A DNA stretch of 64,000 bases, from contig DASRII010000496.1 in NCBI GenBank assembly GCA_035650075.1, positions 1 to 64,000 of the forward strand, in the 5' to 3' direction. How positions within the stretch are numbered: the stretch's first letter is position 1; each line of letters opens with the position of its first letter. The notes under the pieces were generated by a model, which saw only the letters and a list, made by a program, of their open reading frames with translations, made no database searches and was not told the DNA's origin. This document shows, piece by piece, positions 26,041-34,136 of this stretch. This DNA comes from DASSUC01 sp035650075 (GTDB lineage Bacteria > Actinomycetota > Actinomycetes > Mycobacteriales > Micromonosporaceae). Made by a program: the position numbers and the translations under genes.

Positions 26041-27846
26041 CTACCGGCACACCGCGTACGCCTGGCGACCGCGCGGTCCGGCCGCGGCCCGCAGGAAGCC
26101 GGTGCCCGGGTCGACACCGGCGGCGCAGACCTTGCCGAGGGTGGACTCCGGCACCGCGTCGAGCCGGTGACCCTTCTGCTCGAGCCCGGCGAGCACCGCC
26201 GGGCCGAACGAACGTTCCACGACCACCACACCCGGTCGCGAGACGCGCGGCGCGAACGACTGCGCGAAGTGGTCGATGTGACAGGCGGGTAGCTCGACCG
26301 CCGCCTGCGGTTCGAGTCCGAACTCCGCGATCGCGAGGAACGCCTGGAGCGTCCACTGGTCCTGCTGGTCACCGCCTGGCGTGCCGAAGGCCAGGAACGG
26401 CTCGCCGTCGCGCAGCACGATGCTGGGGCTCAACGTCGTGCGCGGACGCCGCCCGGGCGCGAGCGAGTTCGGGTGTCCCTCGGTGAGCCAGGCCGTCTGG
26501 CCGCGGGTGCCGAGCGCGAAGCCGAGGTCCGGGATCACCGGTGAGCTCTTGAGCCAGCCACCGCTCGGCACGGCGACGGCCAGGTTTCCCCACCGGTCCG
26601 CGACCGCGACGGTGCAGGTGTTCCCGGCGCCGGCGCGGGGCGCGGCGGCGGTCACGGTGGGCAGGCCGCTGCGCAGCTGAGTCATCCACTCCGGCTCGTC
26701 GGCACCCGGCTGCTCCGGTTCGGCCTGCGGGATCCAGGGCTGGCCGCCACCCACCCGGCCGGGTTCGGGGTCGAGGGCCGCGCACTCGCCGATGAGCGCA
26801 CGCCGCTGTGCGGAGTACGCCGGCGCCAGGAGTTCGGCTATCGGCACCGGCGTGTGCGCCGGATCGCCGTACCACGCCTCGCGGTCGGCGAACGCGAGCT
26901 TGGCCGCCTCCGCGAGGGTGTGGACGTACTCGACGCTACCCAGCCCCATGCCGCGCAGGTCGCAGCCGGAGAGGATCGCCAGCTGTTGCAGGAATACCGG
27001 GCCCTGCGACCACGGCCCCGGCTTGTGGACGGTGAAGTCACCGTAGGGCAGTGCGCACGGCTCCTCCACCTCCGGCCGCCAGGTCGCCAGGTCGTCGCCG
27101 GACAACAGGCCGCGGTGCCGCCCGCCAGTCGAGTCCAATACTTCGGTGGTAAGCGCGAAGCGGTCGATCGCCTCAGCGACGAAGCCCCGGTAGAAGGCGG
27201 AGTGTGCCGCCTCGATCTGGGCCTCCCGGTCGGCCGACGCGGCCTGCGCCTCGCGAACCAGCCGTTCATAGGTGCCGGCCAACGTCGGGTTGCGCATCAG
27301 CGAGCCGGCCGCCGGCACCGCACCGTCGGGCAGATAGGTGCGACCCGACTCGGTCCATTCCGTCTGGAACAGCGGAGCCATGGCCGCGATCGTCGACGCG
27401 GCGCCGGGCAGCAGCGGGTAGCCAGAGGAGGCGTAGCCGATCGCCGGCTCGAGGACGGACGCCAGTGGCATCGTGCCGAACTCGGCGAGCAGGCGCATCC
27501 AGGCCCCGAACGCGCCCGGCACGGTCGCGGGGAGCAGGCCCGCCGCGGGCATCTGCTTGATGCCGAGAGCGGCGAACCTGTCGATGGTCGCCGCTCGAGG
27601 CATGGGGCCTTGGCCGCAGATGACGCGTACTTTGCCGATCGAGCGCGGGTAGACGGATATCACGACGTCGCCGCCGGGTCCGTTCGAGTGCGGCTCGACC
27701 ACTTGGAGGGCGAAGCCGGCGGCCGCCGCCGCGTCGAAGGCGTTGCCGCCCCTGTCGAGGATGCCCATGCCGACGGCGGAAGCGAGCCAATGCGTCGAGG
27801 CCACGGCCCCGAATGTTCCGGTCAGTTGGGGTCGCATGACGGTCAT
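26041..27846 (-). CDS. Gamma-glutamyltransferase homologue (LmbA type)
   Basis: The 601-residue protein spans the whole gamma-glutamyltransferase fold, with an N-terminal large-subunit part (GGNAFDAAAAAGFALQVV, HSNGPGGD). The autoprocessing Thr lies in AGNTCTVAVAD near residue 410. The small-subunit motifs PNSLAPGRRPRTTLSPS and FGTPGGDQQ follow. There is no signal peptide, unlike ordinary periplasmic or secreted GGTs. Next to tyrosine hydroxylase and DOPA dioxygenase genes it matches LmbA. In alkylproline pathways LmbA homologues cleave a C-C bond of the DOPA-derived ring-opened intermediate. Glutathione turnover is the less likely alternative. Confidence 0.85.
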   Translation of the reverse strand: MTVMRPQLTGTFGAVASTHWLASAVGMGILDRGGNAFDAAAAAGFALQVVEPHSNGPGGDVVISVYPRSIGKVRVICGQGPMPRAATIDRFAALGIKQMPAAGLLPATVPGAFGAWMRLLAEFGTMPLASVLEPAIGYASSGYPLLPGAASTIAAMAPLFQTEWTESGRTYLPDGAVPAAGSLMRNPTLAGTYERLVREAQAASADREAQIEAAHSAFYRGFVAEAIDRFALTTEVLDSTGGRHRGLLSGDDLATWRPEVEEPCALPYGDFTVHKPGPWSQGPVFLQQLAILSGCDLRGMGLGSVEYVHTLAEAAKLAFADREAWYGDPAHTPVPIAELLAPAYSAQRRALIGECAALDPEPGRVGGGQPWIPQAEPEQPGADEPEWMTQLRSGLPTVTAAAPRAGAGNTCTVAVADRWGNLAVAVPSGGWLKSSPVIPDLGFALGTRGQTAWLTEGHPNSLAPGRRPRTTLSPSIVLRDGEPFLAFGTPGGDQQDQWTLQAFLAIAEFGLEPQAAVELPACHIDHFAQSFAPRVSRPGVVVVERSFGPAVLAGLEQKGHRLDAVPESTLGKVCAAGVDPGTGFLRAAAGPRGRQAYAVCR

Positions 27847-27879
27847 CGGCTCACACCTCCGCCACGGTGGTGCGGGCGG

Positions 27880-28254
27880 TCATCGTTGGGTCGACCCGGT
27901 GAGCAGCAGGCCCAGACAGTACGTGCCGGGTTCGGCCTTCCGGGTGACGAAGTGGTGCACCGTACCGGCCGGGATGAAGAAGGTCGCTGGCGAGGCCAGC
28001 ATGTGATGGCGTCCGTCGGCGACCACCTCGATCACGCCACCGCCCGGATTCGGCGACAGCAGCAGGTAGATCTCGGGAACCTCGTGGGTATGCGGTTCGG
28101 CCACCGGCTTCCCCACCTTGTCGCTGATCTCGCCGCCGGCCAGCTCGAAAGACAGCCCGCCGAACATGTCGTCGGTCAGGTAGAACGGTGTGGGTGCGTG
28201 ATGCCCGGGAATCTCGCGGAATAGCGGGAGATCCAGCCGGGTGGCGGTGTCCAT
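27880..28254 (-). CDS. Small cupin protein
   Basis: A 124-residue single cupin domain. Motif 1 spans EPHTHEVPEIYLLL, with two His and a Glu positioned to bind metal. Motif 2 is PAGTVHHFVT with another His. A GGAGG precedes the ATG. It sits between the methyltransferase and the GGT-like gene in the alkylproline part of the operon. It could isomerise or oxidise a pathway intermediate, and is one candidate to replace the missing LmbX isomerase. That role is inference. Confidence 0.7.
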   Translation of the reverse strand: MDTATRLDLPLFREIPGHHAPTPFYLTDDMFGGLSFELAGGEISDKVGKPVAEPHTHEVPEIYLLLSPNPGGGVIEVVADGRHHMLASPATFFIPAGTVHHFVTRKAEPGTYCLGLLLTGSTQR

Positions 28255-28299
28255 GGGGCGGTCCTCCAGGTACGGCCGCTGGGCGGCATCGATGACGGA

Positions 28300-29313
28300 T
28301 CAGGCTGGGGTCAGATTGAAGATGAAGCTGAACGCGGGAAGTTCGATGAGCCGCTGATCGGCGCGGCGCCAGCCGCTCTCGTCTATGACCGAGTACCACT
28401 CGTCCAGCGTGGGCAGGTACTTGTCCATGATCGCGTGCACGGTCTCGAAGCCGATTGTGAACATGGGCAGGTCCGGGCCTTCGACGCCAACGGATCGGCA
28501 GGTGTCGCCGAGGATGAGGTTGCGCAGGTTGGGGAAGGTCTCTCGGATCCGCTGCAGTGTCTTCACGCAGGTGTCTCGCGGCCAGAAGTCGTGCCCCATG
28601 AGGAAGCAGGTGACCAGATCAACGTCGGCGTACTCCGGCCGCGGCGACATATTCAGCACATCGTCCTGAGTCAGCGTGATCCGCTCCTCCAGCTTCGCCT
28701 CCCGGATGGCCTCCCCCGCGACCGCCAACGCTCCTTGGGCTATATCGACCCCCATGGCCCGGATAGCGGGTCGCTGCTCGGCCAACATGATGATCCGGTC
28801 GCCGCTTCCACAGCCGAGATCGGCGACGGTGGTGAAGTCGATACCGTCGAGGAGGTCCCGCAGCGGCGGGTCGAAGAAGTTGCGGGCGATGCTCCGGCAG
28901 GCCACGCTGATCGCCCGCGAGTCCCGGCGCATCTGGCGGTCGGCGCGTTCATCGGCGCGAACCAGGGTGGTGAGGTCGGTGAAGAGCTCCGCACAACCCC
29001 GGGTCAGCCAGTAGAAAAATCCCCTGGTAAGGAATGCCTCGTCGAATCCCGGTCCTCGCTGGGCCAGGTTCGGTCCGGCGTCGACCACCACGATCCTGCG
29101 GCTGGACAACGCGACAAGGATCTTGCGAACCGCCTCCGGGTGGGTGCCGGTGCGGGCGATGAACTCGGGTACATCGATAGCGTCCCGGTCGGCGAGCTCG
29201 TCCAACAAGCCGATGTCCCACGCCGCGCTGAGGGCGGCTGCGGCCACGGCACCGTTGAATGTGTCCGCACAATATCGCGCTTCCTCGAGCAATTGGATCG
29301 GCGCGGCGGTCAT
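28300..29313 (-). CDS. SAM-dependent C-methyltransferase (LmbW/MppJ-like)
   Basis: The 337-residue class I methyltransferase has an N-terminal helical/winged domain and a SAM site VADLGCGSGDRI near residue 165. The segments CFLMGHDFWPRD and GFETVHAIMDKYLP supply His residues. They resemble those of MppJ-type keto-acid C-methyltransferases, which bind iron. In context it fits LmbW, the C-methyltransferase that lengthens the side chain of 4-alkylproline precursors. I use the ATG at 29313 because GAGGA precedes it and the previous gene stops eight bases upstream. An O-methyltransferase role cannot be excluded. Confidence 0.78.
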   Translation of the reverse strand: MTAAPIQLLEEARYCADTFNGAVAAAALSAAWDIGLLDELADRDAIDVPEFIARTGTHPEAVRKILVALSSRRIVVVDAGPNLAQRGPGFDEAFLTRGFFYWLTRGCAELFTDLTTLVRADERADRQMRRDSRAISVACRSIARNFFDPPLRDLLDGIDFTTVADLGCGSGDRIIMLAEQRPAIRAMGVDIAQGALAVAGEAIREAKLEERITLTQDDVLNMSPRPEYADVDLVTCFLMGHDFWPRDTCVKTLQRIRETFPNLRNLILGDTCRSVGVEGPDLPMFTIGFETVHAIMDKYLPTLDEWYSVIDESGWRRADQRLIELPAFSFIFNLTPA

Positions 29314-29320
29314 GTGATCC

Positions 29321-30277
29321 TCAACTTTCACATCGGTGGGCCTGGATGGCCGGCGCGCCCACGAAGCTCAGGATCTCCAGGACGCAATCCGTCAGTGCCG
29401 CCTTGCGTTGCATCAGCTCCGGCGTCCGCAGGCGGGGCGGTTCCTCATGCATGCTTGGCGCGAAGGAGGGGTACAGGTCGTTCGCGGTGACGTCGAGAAA
29501 AATGGCGTGCAGCCGGCGGACCAGCTGGCGGGCAACTTCGGTGTAGGAGACGACCGCCCGGCAGGTCAGGAAGATGCCGTCGTACAGCCACAGCAATGTG
29601 TTCCGGGGCATATGCCGGCGGCCCTCGGGTTTGGGGCTCTGCAGCAACGACGACACGCCCGTGGGCAGGACCTTGTCCGCGATTCCTTCGTGGACCTGCT
29701 CGTTGAGTTCACACTCGCGGCGCAGGGCGTCCGTCGCGACGCCGGGGGCGAGCGCCACCTTGCCGCGGATCAGCGGCCGCACCGGTGAATAGTCGCGGGC
29801 CCACGCGCCCGTGAGATTGACGTGCTGGCGCGCCATCGGCATCCGGATGACCCGCCCGTAGATGTCCCGGGGGGCGGAACTCCCGTACATCAGCATCAGC
29901 GAATAGCCGCACACCAACAATCGCGCCTGCGCGGCGAGCTCCTCGTGTTCGACGTGCGCGGCCTCGCTCTCCTGCAGGATGGCCGCGAGCATCTGCCAAA
30001 GCAGGAACACGGTCTGGTGGGCGGTGATCCACCGGAACCAGAACAGACGGTCGATTTCTTCGGCACTGTCCGGGCGCAGGTGGCGGACCGAGGCGGGTGA
30101 CATGTGCGCCAGCCGTCTCCGCAGTTCCTCGATCCGCACCGGGTCGACGGCCACTGTTCGGGGTACCCACCGGGTGGGCAGGGCCAGCGGCTCGAGCCCG
30201 TATGGATGACCGCCGAACTCCCATTCCGCCCCGGACGGGATGGTCGTGACGATGGCCGGTGTCTCAAGCGGACCCAT
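29321..30277 (-). CDS. Heme-dependent L-tyrosine 3-hydroxylase (LmbB2 type)
   Basis: The 318-residue protein resembles the heme-dependent tyrosine hydroxylases of lincomycin, anthramycin and hormaomycin pathways. Matching segments are FGGHPYGLEPL near the start, EIDRLFWFRWITAHQ, CGYSLMLMYGSSAPRDIY, GAWARDYSPVRPLIRG and HEGIADKVLP. These enzymes convert L-tyrosine to L-DOPA, the first step to 4-alkylprolines. GAGGGAAGGGA precedes the ATG, and the gene overlaps the DOPA dioxygenase gene by 14 bp. The pairing strongly supports the call. It was recognised from memory of the family rather than from a search. Confidence 0.82.
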   Translation of the reverse strand: MGPLETPAIVTTIPSGAEWEFGGHPYGLEPLALPTRWVPRTVAVDPVRIEELRRRLAHMSPASVRHLRPDSAEEIDRLFWFRWITAHQTVFLLWQMLAAILQESEAAHVEHEELAAQARLLVCGYSLMLMYGSSAPRDIYGRVIRMPMARQHVNLTGAWARDYSPVRPLIRGKVALAPGVATDALRRECELNEQVHEGIADKVLPTGVSSLLQSPKPEGRRHMPRNTLLWLYDGIFLTCRAVVSYTEVARQLVRRLHAIFLDVTANDLYPSFAPSMHEEPPRLRTPELMQRKAALTDCVLEILSFVGAPAIQAHRCES

Positions 30278-30809
30278 CGTCGATGTCCCTTCCCTCGACG
30301 GAGTCCGGCAGGTACGTGAATTCGATCTCTAGGCCGTTCACGTCGTACGCGTAGAAGCTCTGCATGCCTTGACCGTCGATGTCGATCTCGGTGGCCGGCT
30401 CGGCGCGGACGAAGGTGTAGCGGCCTGACGCGTACAGCTCCAGCCACCGGCCGCGCCACAGCCGCAGCTGTTCCGGCGTGTCGACCCGAATGCACAGGTG
30501 CTGGAACTGGTTCACCTCGCTGGCCGGCGGCCCGTGCCTACCGGTGTCGCGAGTGAACAGGTGCAAGCGGATGTCGCCCACGGCCACCTCGACCAGGCGG
30601 GCCAGTCCGGGTAGCCGCCGCCGGCTCAGGTCGGAGAAACCCTCGTTCATCTCCCAAGAGACCGTGCAGCCCAGAAACTCCTGGTACCAGCGGACGGCGT
30701 TCTCCAGGTCCATCGTCTGTATGCCCACGTGGTCGATTGCCCCGATCAGCGGCGCCGGGCGGGCCGAGGGCTTGTCCGACAAGGCCACGTCAGATGTGGT
30801 TGGGGCCAA
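30264..30809 (-). CDS. L-DOPA 2,3-dioxygenase (LmbB1 type, VOC fold)
   Basis: The 181-residue single-unit vicinal-oxygen-chelate protein has probable metal ligands His in AIDHVGIQ (~residue 27), His in FQHLCIRV and Glu in NGLEIEFTY. LmbB1-type enzymes open the DOPA ring between carbons 2 and 3; the product cyclises to the pyrroline precursor of 4-alkylprolines. The start is TTG at 30809, five bases after GGAGAG. It lies directly before, and overlaps, the tyrosine hydroxylase gene, so the two steps are co-translated. Confidence 0.83.
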   Translation of the reverse strand: MAPTTSDVALSDKPSARPAPLIGAIDHVGIQTMDLENAVRWYQEFLGCTVSWEMNEGFSDLSRRRLPGLARLVEVAVGDIRLHLFTRDTGRHGPPASEVNQFQHLCIRVDTPEQLRLWRGRWLELYASGRYTFVRAEPATEIDIDGQGMQSFYAYDVNGLEIEFTYLPDSVEGRDIDDGSA

Positions 30810-30903
30810 GGTTTCTCTCCTGTCTTCCGGTCCCAGAAGAGGGCAGACGTGCTGGCACTATTTCCTCGTCTATCGTGGCCAAGGCAACCGGCGGCTCGCG
30901 CGG

Positions 30904-31767
30904 TTATTCGTATGCGGACCGTTCCACTGTGAAGTAGCGATGCAGGTCCTCGATGTGCCGGATTACGGCCGTGTCCTCGGAAGCGCGCGCGATGTCAATC
31001 ATGGTGTTCCACACAAAATCGTCGCCACCGTCGTACCGGTAATGTTTCTTGATGACGATACTGAATATGTCGTCGACCGTTTCCATCGTTATGACGCCGG
31101 CGAGCTGCAACAGGCTGGCGCGGTCGGCATCGGTGAGCGGCGGTCGTTTGACCGTCCGGTCCTCCGGAATGCCGGCGTCGGCGCTCCGGCCCTCGATCGT
31201 GATCAAAGGTTTCGCGGACGGCATGTTCACGAAGTCGAGCATCAGGTGGATACGCTCCTCGGTGGAGAGGTTCGCCACCGAGTGGATCTTCGAGGCGTCG
31301 AGGAACCAGATCTCGCCCTTGCGCATCCGGAACACGGTGTTGCCCTCGTTGAAGAAGCAGTCCTCGTTGGTGACGAGGGGGATGTGCACCCGGTGGGCGT
31401 TGCGGGTGTCGTCGGGGATATCGCCGAGTTCGAGCAGGTCCCGGTGCGGGATGATCACGCTGTTCTGTACCTTCGCCAACCGCACGAAGTTCAGCCGGTC
31501 CAGATCGGTGACCGTGGAGATCAGTTCGCGCAGATAGGGAAGCTGGTTGCCGAACTGCGTGAACGCGCCGGGCTGGTGGTGATCGTATTTGGTGACCACT
31601 CCGTCGCCGGCGTCCCCGCCCAGGGTCCAGATCATGCAACTCTTATAGGCACCGCCGGAAACGTAGTCGCTGTGCGCCTCGGACCACGGAAATGAATCGG
31701 CCTGCTCGAGGTCTTTAGCGAGGCGGGTGTCATCAAGTGGGGTGTCCGCTACATAGTGGGTTCGCAT
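30904..31767 (-). CDS. Proline 3-hydroxylase-like Fe(II)/2-oxoglutarate dioxygenase
   Basis: The 287-residue protein resembles Streptomyces L-proline cis-3-hydroxylase over its length. Iron ligands are His and Asp in IPHRDLLEL (~residue 108) and His in DASKIHSVANLS (~162), with an Arg in the following ERIHLML strand for 2-oxoglutarate. The C-terminal helical part (ITMETVDDIFSIVIKKHYRYD) matches that family too. ATG 31767 is used; a TTG at 31779 lies too close to the GAGAGGG. In a cluster making cyclic imino acids, a likely target is an alkylproline, piperazate or proline ring. Confidence 0.85.
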   Translation of the reverse strand: MRTHYVADTPLDDTRLAKDLEQADSFPWSEAHSDYVSGGAYKSCMIWTLGGDAGDGVVTKYDHHQPGAFTQFGNQLPYLRELISTVTDLDRLNFVRLAKVQNSVIIPHRDLLELGDIPDDTRNAHRVHIPLVTNEDCFFNEGNTVFRMRKGEIWFLDASKIHSVANLSTEERIHLMLDFVNMPSAKPLITIEGRSADAGIPEDRTVKRPPLTDADRASLLQLAGVITMETVDDIFSIVIKKHYRYDGGDDFVWNTMIDIARASEDTAVIRHIEDLHRYFTVERSAYE

Positions 31768-31842
31768 CGGATCACGCAAGCCCTCTCAGTCGAATTCGGA
31801 ACTCTTCTGAGATGGTAGGCGACTCTCATTCCGTCGCGAGAG

Positions 31843-32733
31843 TCACGTGTTTCGGGGGCGATCCAGCTCCTCGGCCACTTTCTCCAAGACCTCGACCTTT
31901 CCCGAAAACGGCTCGCACGGCCGCGGCCATTGCACGACGAAGTCCGTGATGCCGGCTTCGGCGAATCGGCCTGCGGCGTCGAAGAACGCCGCCGGCGACT
32001 CGAGGACACCGCCCACGGAAGGGCCGCAGATCAGCAACCGGGCCACCGTCGCCGGGTCGCGGCCGACCTCCACGCAGGCTTTCTCGAGCGCTTCCACCTG
32101 CTGGCGGAGAACGGGGAGCGCCTGTTCGTACGGCGCGCTCACGAGCCGGTTGGGCTCGCCTGTGGTCACCCAGTACGAGCCGTGCTCGGCCGCCAGGCGC
32201 ATGCCGCGGATCCCGGCGGCGGCGATGGCGAACGGGACGCGGGGCTGCTGCTGGCACAGTGGATACGAATGAACCTCGTTGGCCACGTAGTGGCGGCCGT
32301 CGAACGTGGTGACCGGCTGCCGCAGGAGCAGATCGGTGAGCCGCACGTACTCCTCGAACCGCTCGGTCCGCTCGCGCCGGCTCCACGGGGTCCGGCGGGT
32401 CATGGTGGAGTCGAAGCCCTCGGCCCCGGAGCCGAGACCGAGGATGAGCCGGCCGCCGGCGATGTCGTCGATGGCGGTGACGTCCTTGGCCAGGTACACC
32501 GGGTGCCGCAGGTTGGGCGAGGCGACCAGGACACCGAGCCCGATACGTTCGGTCTCCACCGCCGCGGCGGTCAGCGTCGGGACGGCGGTGAACCAGTCCT
32601 TCGCGCGGAACGTCCGCCAGTTCAGGTGGTCGTAGGTCCAGGCGTGATCGAATCCCATCTGCTCGGCCCGGCGCCACTTCACCCGCGCCGTCTGCCACCG
32701 GTCCTCCGGGACGATCTGGATTCCAAATCTCAC
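31843..32733 (-). CDS. F420-dependent LLM-class oxidoreductase (LmbY type)
   Basis: The 296-residue luciferase-like TIM barrel starts MRFGIQIVPED and contains WTYDHLNW, GLGVLVASPNLRHPVYLAKDV and GGRLILGLGSGAEGFD. These are typical of F420-binding members. LmbY homologues reduce the unsaturated ring of alkylproline precursors with F420H2. The GTG start at 32733 overlaps the previous stop (GTGA). In-frame sequence further upstream belongs to the neighbouring oxidase gene. Together with LmbA-, LmbB1-, LmbB2- and LmbW-like neighbours this completes most of that pathway. Confidence 0.82.
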   Translation of the reverse strand: MRFGIQIVPEDRWQTARVKWRRAEQMGFDHAWTYDHLNWRTFRAKDWFTAVPTLTAAAVETERIGLGVLVASPNLRHPVYLAKDVTAIDDIAGGRLILGLGSGAEGFDSTMTRRTPWSRRERTERFEEYVRLTDLLLRQPVTTFDGRHYVANEVHSYPLCQQQPRVPFAIAAAGIRGMRLAAEHGSYWVTTGEPNRLVSAPYEQALPVLRQQVEALEKACVEVGRDPATVARLLICGPSVGGVLESPAAFFDAAGRFAEAGITDFVVQWPRPCEPFSGKVEVLEKVAEELDRPRNT

Positions 32734-34136
32734 GTGTCTTCCTCGTCCGCCCAGCCGGGATCGATGTTGAAGTTGTACCGGAAGAGGTTCTGGGGGTCGA
32801 CGCGCCGCTTGAGCGCGACCAGGCGCCGCCACCGCCGGCCGTACGCCGCTCGCACGTTGTCGGGTCCCTCGTCGTTGAGGAAGTTGACGTACTGCCCGAC
32901 GGAGTGGGGTGCCATCGCATCGCTGAAGTCGCGGACCCAGGCGACGTGGCGGTCCCGGTCGGCCCGCTCGGGTGCCCACGCGCCGAGCGCGTTGATGTTG
33001 TGAACGGCGCCACGGGATCCGAAGGCGGTGTCCTCGGCGGGCACCCTGCCGACCGCCCCGCCCAGGTGGTAGATCGGCACGCCGGACAGCGGGGACGTGA
33101 TCCGGGACGCGTGCTCGACGACTGTCGCGATGACCTCGTCGGTGAGCGGTCCGAAGTCCACCGACCGCCAGTAGTAGCGGTTGCCGGGGGGCGACGAGGC
33201 GTCGAGCATCCGCTGCACGTCCACGTACGGCATCGGGGCGACCGTGTCGAGCAGCGGCCGCCCGAAGCCGCGCAGCGGACGCAGGTACGCCTGTCCCTGC
33301 TCGATGTCGCCCGACCAGCACACGACGATGGCCACGATCGGCGATCCGTGCAGGTGCTCGGGTACGGCCGCGAGCGGCGGGCACAGCCGGAGGTTGAGGA
33401 TCGTCCCGAGAGCGTCCGGGGCGTCCGCGATCAGGTCGCGGTAGTGGGGCAGGACGGACAGCGCGTCGTCCAGCGTATAAATGATCATCCCGGCGAGGAC
33501 GGTCGGACCCACCTCGTGGAGCCGGAGATCGAACCGCACCACGGTCCCGAAGTTGCCGCCACCACCGCGCAGACCCCACAACAGTTCCGGATCCGTCGCG
33601 GCGTCCACCGTGACGATGCGGCCGTCGGCGGTCACCAGCTCGGCCCCGACGAGGTTGTCCACGGTGAGCCCATGGCGGCGCATCAGGTGGCCGATCCCGC
33701 CGCCGAGCGTGAGCCCGCCGACGCCGGTCTCGCTGATGATCCCGCCGGTCGTGGCCAGGCCGTGCGCTTGGGTGGCCGGGTCGACGTCCCCCCACAGCGC
33801 TCCGCCCTGGACATGGGCCAGGCGGCGGTGCGGGTCCACCTGGACCGCTCGCATCCGGGACAGGTCGACGACCAGGCCGTCGTCGCAGAGCCCGTGGCCG
33901 GCCACGCTGTGGCCGCCGCCGCGGACCGCGATGGGCAGTCCCCGCTCGGCGGCGAACGTGACGGCCGCGGCCACGTCCGCCGCGTCCGCACAGCGCGCGA
34001 TCAGCGACGGATGCCGGTCGATGTCTCCGTTCCAGACCCTGCGGGCCTGGTCGTAGCGTGGGTCCGCCGGGGTGATCAGATCGCCGCGCAACGTATCAGC
34101 GAGCTTCTCCGTGTCGCCGATCGTCAGAGTGTCCAA
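32730..34136 (-). CDS. FAD-linked oxidase, berberine-bridge type
   Basis: The 468-residue protein has the FAD_binding_4 fold: AVRGGGHSVAGHGLCDDG carries the His that usually holds FAD covalently. GGLTLGGGIGHLMRRHGL and LLWGLRGGGGNFG follow. The C-terminal BBE segment YVNFLNDEGPDNVRAAYG is present, ending in RRVDPQNLFRYNFNI. The Cys for a second flavin link is not obvious; GGGIGHL stands where many have a Cys. The start is TTG 34136 after GGAGGA and overlaps the A-T gene by 41 bp. It would oxidise an alcohol or amine, possibly a ring in the product. Exact step unknown. Confidence 0.85.
   Translation of the reverse strand: MDTLTIGDTEKLADTLRGDLITPADPRYDQARRVWNGDIDRHPSLIARCADAADVAAAVTFAAERGLPIAVRGGGHSVAGHGLCDDGLVVDLSRMRAVQVDPHRRLAHVQGGALWGDVDPATQAHGLATTGGIISETGVGGLTLGGGIGHLMRRHGLTVDNLVGAELVTADGRIVTVDAATDPELLWGLRGGGGNFGTVVRFDLRLHEVGPTVLAGMIIYTLDDALSVLPHYRDLIADAPDALGTILNLRLCPPLAAVPEHLHGSPIVAIVVCWSGDIEQGQAYLRPLRGFGRPLLDTVAPMPYVDVQRMLDASSPPGNRYYWRSVDFGPLTDEVIATVVEHASRITSPLSGVPIYHLGGAVGRVPAEDTAFGSRGAVHNINALGAWAPERADRDRHVAWVRDFSDAMAPHSVGQYVNFLNDEGPDNVRAAYGRRWRRLVALKRRVDPQNLFRYNFNIDPGWADEEDT

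Noticed and set aside
26041..27846. Ordinary glutathione gamma-glutamyltransferase
   Set aside because: There is no signal peptide and it sits within a row of alkylproline-pathway homologues.
32734..33795. N-terminal extension of the F420 oxidoreductase
   Set aside because: The extension is the berberine-bridge oxidase gene read in another frame; a GTG with stop-overlap marks the true start.
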